DNA of 64,000 bases, taken from the NCBI GenBank assembly GCA_902801325.1, contig CADCHQ010000003.1, forward strand, positions 62,001-126,000, read 5' to 3'. How positions within the stretch are numbered: position 1 is the first letter of the stretch; the number at the start of each line of letters is the position of its first letter. Below are positions 1 through 8,408 of this stretch, piece after piece. Source of the stretch: an uncultured Bacteroidales bacterium (lineage in GTDB: Bacteria > Bacteroidota > Bacteroidia > Bacteroidales > Bacteroidaceae). The translations under genes and the position numbers were made by a program. The notes beneath the pieces are model-generated. The model searched no databases and had not been told where the DNA came from. It saw nothing but the letters and a program-made list of their open reading frames with translations.

Positions 1-3000
1 ACTCGCAGGTGGAGATTCCTTCCTTGAATTCATCCTATCGCAAACAGGGCTCGAAGTGGCAACTCGTAGATTATACAGGCAAGATTAAGGCTCACCTCTC
101 CCCCACTGACTTTGCTCCTTTGCTCCCTCGTCTGAACGAAGTGAAGGATGTTGCCGATTTGGAGATGGCGTTTCAGGGAAAGGACGACCGCTTGAATATT
201 GGTTCGTTACTCTTAAACGATGGAGAAGGACACCTACGTCTGTCGGCTTCTGGAAGAGCAGAACAAGTGTGGCAAGGCAAGGACAGTCTGCGTGCGATAG
301 TCGACATCTGGGACTTGCATGCTGAGAACGAAGCCCTGAAGCCCTATTTCTCGCATGAGATACTCGATCGTTTGGGTGCTGTCGATGCTAAGGGAAGAGT
401 CGAGTATATCCAAGGCGGAGTAAGCGGAAACATAGAGGCAAACACGCCATTGGGTAATGCATTTGTCATCGGAAGCAGGCAAAAGAACGGGAAAATAGAG
501 GCCCGATTGCAGAGCGACGGCATTGAGCTGGGAGAGCTCCTTAAGCGCAACGACATCGGACATATGGCCTTCGACGTTAAGGCCTCAGGCCTTATTGCGA
601 AAGACCTAAGGCTCAATTTAAACGGACATATATCCGAAGCTGAGTACAAGGGATATCGCTATAGGAACGTCGATGTCAAACGGCTCAATATTGCCAATTC
701 GAAGGTCGATGTCAATCTGGCTTCATCCGACCCGAATGCTGCCTTTGATGCTGAAGGCGAAGTGGACTTGAAGAGCCACGTCTATAAGGTAAAAGCTGAT
801 ATCGCCAGTCTTGCGTCACACATGCTTAATCTTACGAAGCGGTACCCCGATACGCACTTCTCTGGCCAATTGTTTGCGGACCTCGCGGGATCGTCGTTTG
901 ATAATATGAAGGGAGTGATTCAACTCAATGACTTCGCGATGACCGATTCCACTGGCACTTATCACCCAGGCGACATACACTTGACTTCGCGTCCGGAAGG
1001 CGATGACCGTAATATCTTACTCATAAGTCCGTTCCTCGAAGCCCAGGTCAATGGTACTTTCGAGCCTGATGTTTTGGTTGCTCAATTCAAGCGCTTGCTT
1101 AGTAATTACCTGCCGAGTGTTAACTACAACCCTACGGCTAAGCTTGCTCAATCCCAGGGCCATGCTTCGTTTATCGTCCGTGCCTATAATGCCGAACCTC
1201 TGCAACGATTCTTGGGCGTTCCGCTTACGCTAAACGGAACGACTACGGCATACGGAGAGATGGATAGCGAGCAGAATGCCTTGTGGGTGATTCTGAAGTC
1301 CCCCGGCATTAATTACGGCAACGAACAATTGCGTGACGTCGATCTGCATCTTGAGAGCAATTTCGAGTCGTTGGTTGCCAATCTGGGTCTGCAAAGACAG
1401 ATGAAAGGACGATGGATTAACGTTGGTGCTGACACACAGGGACATGACGGTAAACTAACTACCCGACTATACTTTAATAATAATGTAGAGGGAGAAGAAC
1501 GTCCGCAGACTTCCTATGCTGGAGACATTAGCATCATCTCGCGCCTATGGAAAGACCACGAAGGTAAGCAGGGATTCGAGAGCGAAATCATGCCTTCCAA
1601 CTTCATCGTGAGCGATACCGTGTGGAGTATTCATCCGGGCTTCGTATCTTATTATAACGGGGCTTTGCAGGTGGATAGTTTTGGCATTAGTCAGGGAGAC
1701 CGTTTCATTCGTGTCGAAGGACGTGCATCTAATTCAGAGGCTGATACCCTACATGCTCAGTTGCAACGCATCAATCTGGAATACATCTTCTCGCTCATCA
1801 ACTTCCATGCGGTAGAACTGAGTGGTGAAGCCACAGGCGACGCTTATGCCCATTCGCTGTTCTCCTCGCCTAAGGCCGATGCTTACATCCGTATTCCCAA
1901 GTTCGCTCTGAATCACGGAACGATGGGCGACCTCGACATTCATCTCAATTGGGGAGAACGTCCCTACTCCATCTTCCTCGATGGCGATATTGCAGACTCT
2001 CCCAATCAAGGGCGCACGCTTGTCAAAGGCTACATCACGCCGAAGAAAGACGTTGACTATCACGGCATTGACCTGAACGTGAATGCCGAACGCGTAAATC
2101 TGGAATTCATCAATAAATGGACTTCTGCCATCTTCGACAACCTTCAGGGAAGAGCCACAGGATGGGTTCACATCTTTGGTCCCTTCAAGCAGATCAACAT
2201 CGAAGGAGATGCACTAGTCAACGAAGGCAATGTCGGTATTCCCTTTATCGGTGTTCGCTATCACATGCTTAACGATTCGGTGCAGTTGCGGCCTGATAAC
2301 ATCTATTTTACCGATGCTCACCTCTATGACCCACAAGGTAATCCCGACGTGCAGGGGCATCAGGCACTCGTGACGGGACACCTGCATCACGATTCGTTCA
2401 AGAACCTAACCTACGACATTAGTATTAGGGGCCAGAACATCCTTGGTTATGACTTCCGCGAGTTGGGCGATATGAACTTCTACGGCACAGTCTTGGCCAC
2501 GGGTGATGTGACGCTGAAGGGCCATCCAGGACAGGTGCGCATTGGTATTAAGGCTCATCCGGAACGAGGTACTTCCTTCACTTATAATGCAACTTCGCCC
2601 GATAAACTTACCGATACGCCGTTTATTACCTACCGGAGTAAGTCCGATTTGCTGTATGCGAAGTATAAGGAAGAGAACCAGTCGAATGCTGATGGGGATA
2701 ATGCCGAAGAAGATCAGGAATCCTCGGACCTCTTCATCGACTTTGACCTTGACATCGACGAGAATTCCACGATGAACTTGCTCATGGATACACGTTCGGG
2801 CGACAAGATTACCCTGAACGGAAGTGGTCACATGCTCGCGCATTATTATAATAAAGGTAGTTTCGACCTCTTTGGAACTTATCGCGTGAATCGAGGCACT
2901 TACAACCTATCGCTTCAGGAAATCATCCATAAGAACTTCGAGTTCTCGCCCGACGGAACAATTACCTTCAATGGCGAACCCTATGCTGGAGACCTTAATC

Positions 3001-3728
3001 TGCAGGCAGTTCATACCGTTTCGGGTGTTTCGCTGAACGATATCAATCCGAAGGCCAATTTCTCGAATACGACAACTCGCGTCAACTGCCTTATGAACAT
3101 TGGCGGAAAGGCTCGTGCTCCGCGTATAACCTTCGACTTCGATATCCCCAATGCCAACGAAGAGGAAAAGCAGATGGTGCGCTCGCTCATCTCTACCGAA
3201 GAGGAACGCAACATGCAGGTTATCTATCTGCTGGGTATAGGTCGATTCTATGCTTATGATTACGCCAATGACCAGCAGACGCAAGGCACTATGGCTATGA
3301 ACTCCTTGCTATCCTCTACGCTCTCTGGCACTATCAATCAGGCGCTCAGCAACATGATTGGTTCATCAAACTGGAACTTCGGTGCAAACCTGCGTACGGG
3401 ACAAGACGGATGGAACGACCTAGACGTGGAAGGAATGTTGCAAGGCAATCTGCTCAACAATCGCTTGCTCATCAACGGAAACTTTGGCTATCGTGATAAT
3501 CCCGTAGCCACCAGCAACTTCATTGGCGACTTCGATGTTAAATACTTGCTCACGCGAAGCGGAAGTGTGGCGCTGAAAGCCTATAGCGAAACCAATGACC
3601 GCTATTTCACCAAGTCCTCGCTTACCACGCAAGGCATAGGTGTCATGCTTAAGAAGGATTTCACTTCGTGGAAGGATATCTTTACTCGCCAGAAACGGAG
3701 TAAAGTACGCGCTACAAAAGCCCCTTGA
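1..3728 (+). CDS. tamB: TamB-like translocation and assembly module protein, C-terminal part
   Basis: The reading frame is open from the first bases of the window, so the N-terminus lies outside; the 1,239 or so residues seen are the C-terminal majority. TamB/DUF490 proteins span the periplasm as a long beta-taco and work with an Omp85 partner (TamA or BamA) in outer-membrane biogenesis or lipid transport. The sequence shows long amphipathic beta-repeats, a conserved TamB C-terminal domain over roughly the last 350 residues, and an acidic low-complexity patch (EEDQESSD) before it. An Omp85 partner, if linked, would lie upstream of the window. The 3' end overlaps the convergent phospholipase-D gene by 17 bases. 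Family call is secure; the exact cargo is unknown. Confidence 0.9.
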   Translation, partial: SQVEIPSLNSSYRKQGSKWQLVDYTGKIKAHLSPTDFAPLLPRLNEVKDVADLEMAFQGKDDRLNIGSLLLNDGEGHLRLSASGRAEQVWQGKDSLRAIVDIWDLHAENEALKPYFSHEILDRLGAVDAKGRVEYIQGGVSGNIEANTPLGNAFVIGSRQKNGKIEARLQSDGIELGELLKRNDIGHMAFDVKASGLIAKDLRLNLNGHISEAEYKGYRYRNVDVKRLNIANSKVDVNLASSDPNAAFDAEGEVDLKSHVYKVKADIASLASHMLNLTKRYPDTHFSGQLFADLAGSSFDNMKGVIQLNDFAMTDSTGTYHPGDIHLTSRPEGDDRNILLISPFLEAQVNGTFEPDVLVAQFKRLLSNYLPSVNYNPTAKLAQSQGHASFIVRAYNAEPLQRFLGVPLTLNGTTTAYGEMDSEQNALWVILKSPGINYGNEQLRDVDLHLESNFESLVANLGLQRQMKGRWINVGADTQGHDGKLTTRLYFNNNVEGEERPQTSYAGDISIISRLWKDHEGKQGFESEIMPSNFIVSDTVWSIHPGFVSYYNGALQVDSFGISQGDRFIRVEGRASNSEADTLHAQLQRINLEYIFSLINFHAVELSGEATGDAYAHSLFSSPKADAYIRIPKFALNHGTMGDLDIHLNWGERPYSIFLDGDIADSPNQGRTLVKGYITPKKDVDYHGIDLNVNAERVNLEFINKWTSAIFDNLQGRATGWVHIFGPFKQINIEGDALVNEGNVGIPFIGVRYHMLNDSVQLRPDNIYFTDAHLYDPQGNPDVQGHQALVTGHLHHDSFKNLTYDISIRGQNILGYDFRELGDMNFYGTVLATGDVTLKGHPGQVRIGIKAHPERGTSFTYNATSPDKLTDTPFITYRSKSDLLYAKYKEENQSNADGDNAEEDQESSDLFIDFDLDIDENSTMNLLMDTRSGDKITLNGSGHMLAHYYNKGSFDLFGTYRVNRGTYNLSLQEIIHKNFEFSPDGTITFNGEPYAGDLNLQAVHTVSGVSLNDINPKANFSNTTTRVNCLMNIGGKARAPRITFDFDIPNANEEEKQMVRSLISTEEERNMQVIYLLGIGRFYAYDYANDQQTQGTMAMNSLLSSTLSGTINQALSNMIGSSNWNFGANLRTGQDGWNDLDVEGMLQGNLLNNRLLINGNFGYRDNPVATSNFIGDFDVKYLLTRSGSVALKAYSETNDRYFTKSSLTTQGIGVMLKKDFTSWKDIFTRQKRSKVRATKAP

Positions 3729-4935
3729 TGGGTTGGAACAGGCGTCCGATAAAGCGACGGCGTAATGAGAATCGTTGCTTGAAGTTGTTCGGAGTCAATA
3801 AGACGCTGTTCTGCAAATCAGCATTAAAGATCGTATTCAGTTGCAGAGTTGTTTGCGGAGAGAAGACAAACACGTTTACCTCATAGTCATACCTTAGCGA
3901 ACGCCCGTCGAAGTTTGCCGTTCCAATGGAGCAAAGTTCATCGTCCACCATCATGACTTTGGTGTGATGAAATCCTCCCTCGTAGTAATAGACCTCTGCC
4001 CCTCGGCGCATCATTCGCTTCATCTCTATCGCCACCACTTCAGGAGTAATTCGGTTGTCCATCGATGAGGAAACCATAATTTGCAAGCGAACACCACGAC
4101 GAAGAAGTCGCTTCATAGCTCGGCGTACAGAATGCGTGTTGGTGGGATAAGGATTAACGATGCGTACTTCACGCTGGGCAACATCGAGCGCACTGACAAA
4201 AGCCTTTCTCATTTTCCGGCTCAATTTCTTTGGTTCGCGATTAACTACGCTAATGAGTTTGTCTCCTGCCGCTTCCGCCTTATTGCAATACTTCAGGTTG
4301 TCGAGTTCTTCCCCCGTAGTCTTGTGCCATATTTGTGCGAAGATGCTTTCAAACTCGTTCACGATAGGTCCTTGAAGTCGGATCTGCATGTCGCGCCAAC
4401 GTCCTGTCCTTTCCGTCCCCCGTTCGTAATAGTCCGCAATATTCATGCCTCCCGTGAAAGCCACCTCCCCATCCACTACCACTATCTTACGATGGTCGCG
4501 ATGAAGCATGTTTTGAATCCAGGGGAAATGTAGCGGGTCGAATATCTGCACATTGATGCCTAATGCCCTGATGCTGTCGAGGTGCTCCTGCTTCATGGCA
4601 ATGGGCGACTTGTAGTTGCCGTATGCGTCAATGAGCAATCTCACCTCCACGCCCTCGTTCACTTTCTTGTGAAGGAGATGGAGGAAGGCATTACCTACCG
4701 AATCGCGTCGGAAGATGAAGTATTCGAGGTGGACGAAATGGCGTGCAGAATCTATACATTGAAGTAGATCGGCATACTTTTCAGCAGCCGAAGGCAGTAG
4801 TGTCACCTCATTGTCTCGATATTCAGGATTCCCTTGCTCGGCAAGAGCCTGTCGCAATAGTTCTGTTGCTGTCTTCTGACCTTTACAGGGCGCAACTGAA
4901 ATTATCGACAATGCCCAGCAGATGATTATCTTCAT
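3712..4935 (-). CDS. Cardiolipin synthase-like phospholipase D family protein
   Basis: It carries two HKD phospholipase-D motifs, HRKIVVVDG with a following GG in the first half and HTKVMMVD followed by SIGTANFDGRSL in the second, as in bacterial cardiolipin synthases that transfer a phosphatidyl group between phosphatidylglycerol molecules. The frame is open to an ATG at 4989, but I prefer the ATG at 4935 because it begins a clean signal-like segment (MKIIICWALSIISVAP). It therefore lacks the usual pair of N-terminal membrane helices and may be a periplasmic or lipid-anchored member. Its start lies inside the end of kdsD, implying translational coupling. Substrate could be another phosphodiester. 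Confidence 0.85.
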   Translation of the reverse strand: MKIIICWALSIISVAPCKGQKTATELLRQALAEQGNPEYRDNEVTLLPSAAEKYADLLQCIDSARHFVHLEYFIFRRDSVGNAFLHLLHKKVNEGVEVRLLIDAYGNYKSPIAMKQEHLDSIRALGINVQIFDPLHFPWIQNMLHRDHRKIVVVDGEVAFTGGMNIADYYERGTERTGRWRDMQIRLQGPIVNEFESIFAQIWHKTTGEELDNLKYCNKAEAAGDKLISVVNREPKKLSRKMRKAFVSALDVAQREVRIVNPYPTNTHSVRRAMKRLLRRGVRLQIMVSSSMDNRITPEVVAIEMKRMMRRGAEVYYYEGGFHHTKVMMVDDELCSIGTANFDGRSLRYDYEVNVFVFSPQTTLQLNTIFNADLQNSVLLTPNNFKQRFSLRRRFIGRLFQPIKGLL

Positions 4936-5830
4936 CAACCACGAGCACGGCGTGAATCTTATTTTCTTGTAGTATGCGTTGAATCTCACTGATTTGAGTT
5001 GTAGGACTAACAGATTTCGGATGGCGTGTCATCGCTTCCTCAACGGGAACGCGGAAGAACTTCTCCTGCAGATTCTGCATGGCTCTACGTACGTCTCCGT
5101 CCGTGATGATACCCTCTACCTTGCCATCCTGAACGATTACACACAGGCCCAGACGTCCCTGACTTACGTGCAATACGGTTTCGGCTAAAGACATGCCTGG
5201 AGCGATAACTGGAAGATCGTCGCTTCGCATAACGTCCTTTGCTCGTGTCAGCAATCTCTTGCCCAGTGAACCGCCTGGGTGGAAGCGTGCAAAGTCTCGT
5301 TCTTTGAAGTTGCGGCGTTCCATCAAAGCACAAGCGAGTGCGTCGCCCATTGCTAGCGTTGCTGTAGTACTGCTTGTTGGAGCAAGGTTCAGCGGACAAG
5401 CCTCTCCTGTGATTCCCACATTGATGTGGCAAGTAGAGTTGCGTGCAAGCAGACTCTCGGGATTGCTCGTGATGGCGATGATGGGTATGTTCTCTTCTAT
5501 GAGAAACGGTATGAAGCGCAGCAGTTCGTCGGTCATACCCGAGTGACTGATAGCGACAACCACATCATCTATCGTCATCACGCCGAGGTCACCATGATAG
5601 AGGTCCAAGGGAGAAACGTAGAATGCCGGTGTGCCGGTACTCGACAGCGTGGCAGCAATCTTTGCACCGATGTGTCCACTTTTGCCCACACCCGTAAGTA
5701 TGACTTTACCCTTACAACGTAAAATAATATCAATAGCTCTGTCGAATTCCCCGTCAATCTGTGGAATCAGACTCAGTATGGCTTGCGCCTCGTCGCGCAA
5801 ACATTGAACTGCAATCTCCTTATTAGTCAT
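4883..5830 (-). CDS. kdsD: Arabinose-5-phosphate isomerase (KdsD/KpsF/GutQ family)
   Basis: 315 residues with an N-terminal SIS sugar-isomerase domain (GVGKSGHIG at residues 47-55, SHSG near 95) and a C-terminal pair of CBS domains from about residue 200. The family converts ribulose 5-phosphate to arabinose 5-phosphate, the first step of Kdo synthesis for lipopolysaccharide. It overlaps the end of kdsA by 8 bases, so the two successive Kdo enzymes are translationally coupled. The C-terminus overlaps the start of the downstream phospholipase-D gene by about 50 bases. Length is normal for the family. Confidence 0.93.
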   Translation of the reverse strand: MTNKEIAVQCLRDEAQAILSLIPQIDGEFDRAIDIILRCKGKVILTGVGKSGHIGAKIAATLSSTGTPAFYVSPLDLYHGDLGVMTIDDVVVAISHSGMTDELLRFIPFLIEENIPIIAITSNPESLLARNSTCHINVGITGEACPLNLAPTSSTTATLAMGDALACALMERRNFKERDFARFHPGGSLGKRLLTRAKDVMRSDDLPVIAPGMSLAETVLHVSQGRLGLCVIVQDGKVEGIITDGDVRRAMQNLQEKFFRVPVEEAMTRHPKSVSPTTQISEIQRILQENKIHAVLVVDEDNHLLGIVDNFSCAL

Positions 5831-6584
5831 TAGCTATAAGTTTTCTGACAACACCTTCCAAGTCGCACAACCTCAGCATATTTGGTCCGTCGCTCAAGGC
5901 TTGGTCGGGATTGGGATGAACTTCAAAGAAATACCCGTTGGCGCCAAAGGCTTTTGCTGCCATTGCCATTGCGGGTACGTATTCACGATTGCCTCCAGTC
6001 GAACCTCCGTTTCCTCCTGGACGCTGAACTGAATGGGTGCAATCCATAACTACTCTCTCCGTCCACTTTTTCATATCCGGAATATTGCGGAAGTCAACAA
6101 CAAGATTATTGTATCCGAACGAGTTTCCGCGTTCTGTCAACCAAATCTCCTTTGCCCCGCTCTGTCGGCATTTCTCCACGGGATACTTCATGTCTTCGCC
6201 CGAAAGGAACTGCGCCTTCTTGATATTGACGATACACCCTGTCTGGGCAGCAGCAACAAGTAAGTCGGTTTGTCGGCAAAGGAAGGCAGGAATCTGTAAC
6301 ACATCCACCACCTTTGCTGCAGGTTCTGCCTGCCAAGCCTCGTGAATGTCGGTTAGCAGGGGCAGTGCATATTTCTCCTTGATGCGGGCAAGCATTTCCA
6401 ATCCGCGCTCCAGTCCTGGTCCACGGTAGGACGACAGGCTTGTACGGTTAGCCTTGTCAAACGATGATTTGAAGTACACCTCGATACCCAGCTCGTCGCG
6501 CAGGCGAACAAGTTCGGAAGCCACATCATTGAGGCATTCCTCCGTTTCGATGACGCAAGGTCCCGCAATGAAAATAGGTTTCAT
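5823..6584 (-). CDS. kdsA: 3-deoxy-8-phosphooctulonate synthase
   Basis: 253 residues starting MKPIFIAGPCVIET, the hallmark N-terminus of KdsA, which condenses arabinose 5-phosphate with phosphoenolpyruvate to Kdo-8-phosphate in the cytoplasm. Further family signatures are FKSSFDKANRTS, LTDIHE, the KKAQFLSGEDM segment and DCTHSVQRPGG. It is the first gene of a leftward operon with kdsD and a phospholipase-D gene. A -7 box (TATCTTTG, read leftward from 6669) lies about 80 bases upstream, after a run of 7-base repeats. Confidence 0.95.
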   Translation of the reverse strand: MKPIFIAGPCVIETEECLNDVASELVRLRDELGIEVYFKSSFDKANRTSLSSYRGPGLERGLEMLARIKEKYALPLLTDIHEAWQAEPAAKVVDVLQIPAFLCRQTDLLVAAAQTGCIVNIKKAQFLSGEDMKYPVEKCRQSGAKEIWLTERGNSFGYNNLVVDFRNIPDMKKWTERVVMDCTHSVQRPGGNGGSTGGNREYVPAMAMAAKAFGANGYFFEVHPNPDQALSDGPNMLRLCDLEGVVRKLIAND

Positions 6585-6591
6585 CCTATAA

Positions 6592-6633
6592 TGTCAAATG
6601 TTAATTGTCAAATGTCAAATGTTAAATGTCAAA
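6592..6633. repeat. Short array, six units of 7 bases
   Basis: Six consecutive heptamers of the type TGTCAAA or TGTTAAA fill the kdsA leader. The period is exactly 7. This is one of several intergenic 7/8-base arrays in the window, each with its own word. Confidence 0.9.
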
Positions 6634-6661
6634 TATCCAGTTTGTGGTATTGAAATCCTTG

Positions 6662-6720
6662 CAAAGATAATAATAAAATGGTAAATGGAAATGGTAAATG
6701 GCAAATATTAACTATCTTTG
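6662..6720. promoter_or_regulatory. Divergent promoter region kdsA / MaoC gene
   Basis: Two Bacteroidota-type -7 boxes face away from each other: caaagata at 6662-6669 (TATCTTTG leftward, for kdsA) and TATCTTTG at 6713-6720 (rightward). The rightward box lies 22 bases before the ATG at 6743, which supports that start. No clear TTTG at -33 for either. The DNA between them is made of degenerate ATGGTAA-like words. Confidence 0.65.
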
Positions 6721-6742
6721 CAGAAAATATAAGCCAAAAACT

Positions 6743-7201
6743 ATGATACAGATTAATTCTTACGAAGACTTCAAGCAGTACGAAGGACAGGAACTGGGCC
6801 ATAGCGGTTCGATTCATGTAACTCAGGAACGCATCAACCAGTTTGCCGATGCCACCCTCGATCACCAATGGATTCATGTCGATGAGGAGCGTTGCCGTCA
6901 GGAGAGTCCTTTCGGACAGACCATTGCCCACGGCTATCTCACGCTTTCCCTGCTTCCCGTGATGTGGGGACAGATCGTAAACGTTGGCAATCTCGAGCGC
7001 CAGATGAACTACGGAATGGATAAACTGAAGTTTGCTCAGCCCGTGCTGTCAGGTCAGCATGTCTCTATGACTGCCCGTCTTGAGGAACTTGTCAACCTGC
7101 GTGGAGCGATTAAGACTACGGTGAAAATCACTATCGTGATAGACGAGACTGGCAAGAAGGCCCTTGAGGGACTGGCTACGTTTGTGTATTACTTTAAGTG
7201 A
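6743..7201 (+). CDS. MaoC-like (R)-specific enoyl-CoA hydratase / acyl dehydratase
   Basis: 152 residues from the ATG at 6743; an earlier in-frame ATG at 6698 would put the -7 promoter box inside the gene. The hot-dog fold hydratase-2 signature is visible: FADATLDHQWIHVDEERC (putative catalytic Asp40 and His45) followed by PFGQTIAHGYLTLSL. Such proteins hydrate trans-2-enoyl-CoA or related acyl thioesters. It stands alone between kdsA and dapA, so the pathway is not indicated by context. Confidence in the family is high, in the substrate low. Confidence 0.88.
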   Translation: MIQINSYEDFKQYEGQELGHSGSIHVTQERINQFADATLDHQWIHVDEERCRQESPFGQTIAHGYLTLSLLPVMWGQIVNVGNLERQMNYGMDKLKFAQPVLSGQHVSMTARLEELVNLRGAIKTTVKITIVIDETGKKALEGLATFVYYFK

Positions 7202-7207
7202 GAAGAA

Positions 7208-7352
7208 GACTCGCCCCCATCCACTCCCTTTTAAGGAGGGGAGTAATATGGGAATAGACCTTATTTTTTCCTTCCCTTGGGAAGGGAGGAAAAATTAATA
7301 ATTGAGCAGAAATCTTCAAGATTATACCCCTCGCCCTAAAAGTGAGAGGGTC
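7208..7352. repeat. Inverted pair of GC-rich palindromic elements
   Basis: The spacer between the MaoC gene and dapA holds three palindromes. The outer two begin with GACTC/GACCC-type ends pointing outward (7208-7246 and, reversed, 7326-7352) and contain pyrimidine/purine palindromes of the type CTCCCTTTTAAGGAGGGGAG. They belong to the same family as elements at 11.7, 54.8, 57.5 and 58.0 kb. Confidence 0.7.
7264..7294. terminator. Bidirectional hairpin terminator
   Basis: A near-perfect palindrome, CCTTCCC TTGGGAAGGGAGG, flanked by T-run on the left and A-run on the right, so it can terminate both the rightward MaoC gene and the leftward dapA transcript. Confidence 0.7.
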
Positions 7353-7353
7353 T

Positions 7354-8337
7354 TTATATCACATCTTTGCTCACCCTTTCCATCGCCTGATGGATGAGTG
7401 CGGTAGTTCCTTGACTTACGGGAACGAGAGGCAGACGCAACTTGTTCCTGACAGGACTCAGACCCATGGGCGATTGTGCGCTCAGTTGTGAGAGTGCTGC
7501 TTTGACACCAGCGGGATTTCCCTCGATGAACATCAGACTATAGAGTTCGAATAGTGCGTCGTTGACGAGTTTCGCTTCTGCCAGTCTACCCTGTTGCATG
7601 AAGTGAACGAGGCGTGCTGTCTCGGCAGGCAAGGCATTGGCAATCACGCTGATAGCCCCTACTCCACCCAGTTGCATGATTTGCAGGGTAAGGCTGTCGT
7701 CGCCCGAAAGCAGTTGGAATCCCTGAGGCTTATCGGCAAGTATCTGCTTGATTTGTGCCATATTTCCCGATGCTTCCTTGATGGCGATGATGTTCTTGAA
7801 GTCGTGAGCCAGACGGAGCGTTGTCTCAGCAGTCATGTTCACGCTTGTGCGCCCGGGTACATTATAAAGTACTACCGGCACGGGACTAACCTCTGCAATG
7901 GCCCGGAAGTGTTGGTAGAGTCCTTCCTGCGTGGGCTTGTTGTACATGGGACATACAGAGAGCATTCCGTCGATACCTGTCCAGTCGGTATGCTTGATTT
8001 CCTCTACAACGGCCTTCGTGCAGTTGCCTCCGCATCCCATGAGCAGGGGAACACGTCCTTTGGCTTGGCGCACCACGATGTCCTTCACCCTATGGCGTTC
8101 TTCCTGACTGAGGCAAGGCGTTTCGGCAGTAGTCCCGAGCAGACAGATGAAATCCACCCCACTGCGAATGTGCCAGTCGATAAGCCCTCGTAGGGCGTCC
8201 TCGTCAATCTCCCCCTCTGGCGTGAAGGGAGTTATGAGTGCAACACCCAAGCCCCGGAATATAGCTCCGTTGCTTGCCTTACCTGTTGTTTGCGCTGTCG
8301 TATTAAACGGTTCGTCGAAAAGTGTCGGTTGCGTCAT
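7354..8337 (-). CDS. dapA: 4-hydroxy-tetrahydrodipicolinate synthase
   Basis: 327 residues. It condenses pyruvate with aspartate semialdehyde in lysine/diaminopimelate synthesis. Catalytic features are visible: Thr69-Thr70 in LGTTAETPC, Tyr158 in VVLYNVPGRT and the Schiff-base Lys187 in IIAIKEASGN. The N-terminus carries about 27 extra residues before the usual FRGLGVALITPF start; no other in-frame ATG is available, so either the extension is real or translation starts at a non-ATG codon. It is the last gene of the ligA operon and is separated from ligA by an 8-base repeat array. Confidence 0.95.
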   Translation of the reverse strand: MTQPTLFDEPFNTTAQTTGKASNGAIFRGLGVALITPFTPEGEIDEDALRGLIDWHIRSGVDFICLLGTTAETPCLSQEERHRVKDIVVRQAKGRVPLLMGCGGNCTKAVVEEIKHTDWTGIDGMLSVCPMYNKPTQEGLYQHFRAIAEVSPVPVVLYNVPGRTSVNMTAETTLRLAHDFKNIIAIKEASGNMAQIKQILADKPQGFQLLSGDDSLTLQIMQLGGVGAISVIANALPAETARLVHFMQQGRLAEAKLVNDALFELYSLMFIEGNPAGVKAALSQLSAQSPMGLSPVRNKLRLPLVPVSQGTTALIHQAMERVSKDVI

Positions 8338-8352
8338 ATTATATCTTTTTAC

Positions 8353-8408
8353 CTAATAACCTATTAACCCGTTAACCTGTTAATCTTTTAACCCGTTAAC
8401 CCTTTATT
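8353..8408. repeat. Short array, seven units of 8 bases
   Basis: Seven octamers such as CTATTAAC, CCGTTAAC and CTGTTAAT follow each other with an exact period of 8 between ligA and dapA. The last units include the ligA stop codon. Confidence 0.9.

Noticed and set aside
3712..3728. Frameshift or assembly error where tamB and the phospholipase-D gene overlap
   Set aside because: Both genes end naturally; convergent overlaps of this size are common and both C-termini look complete.
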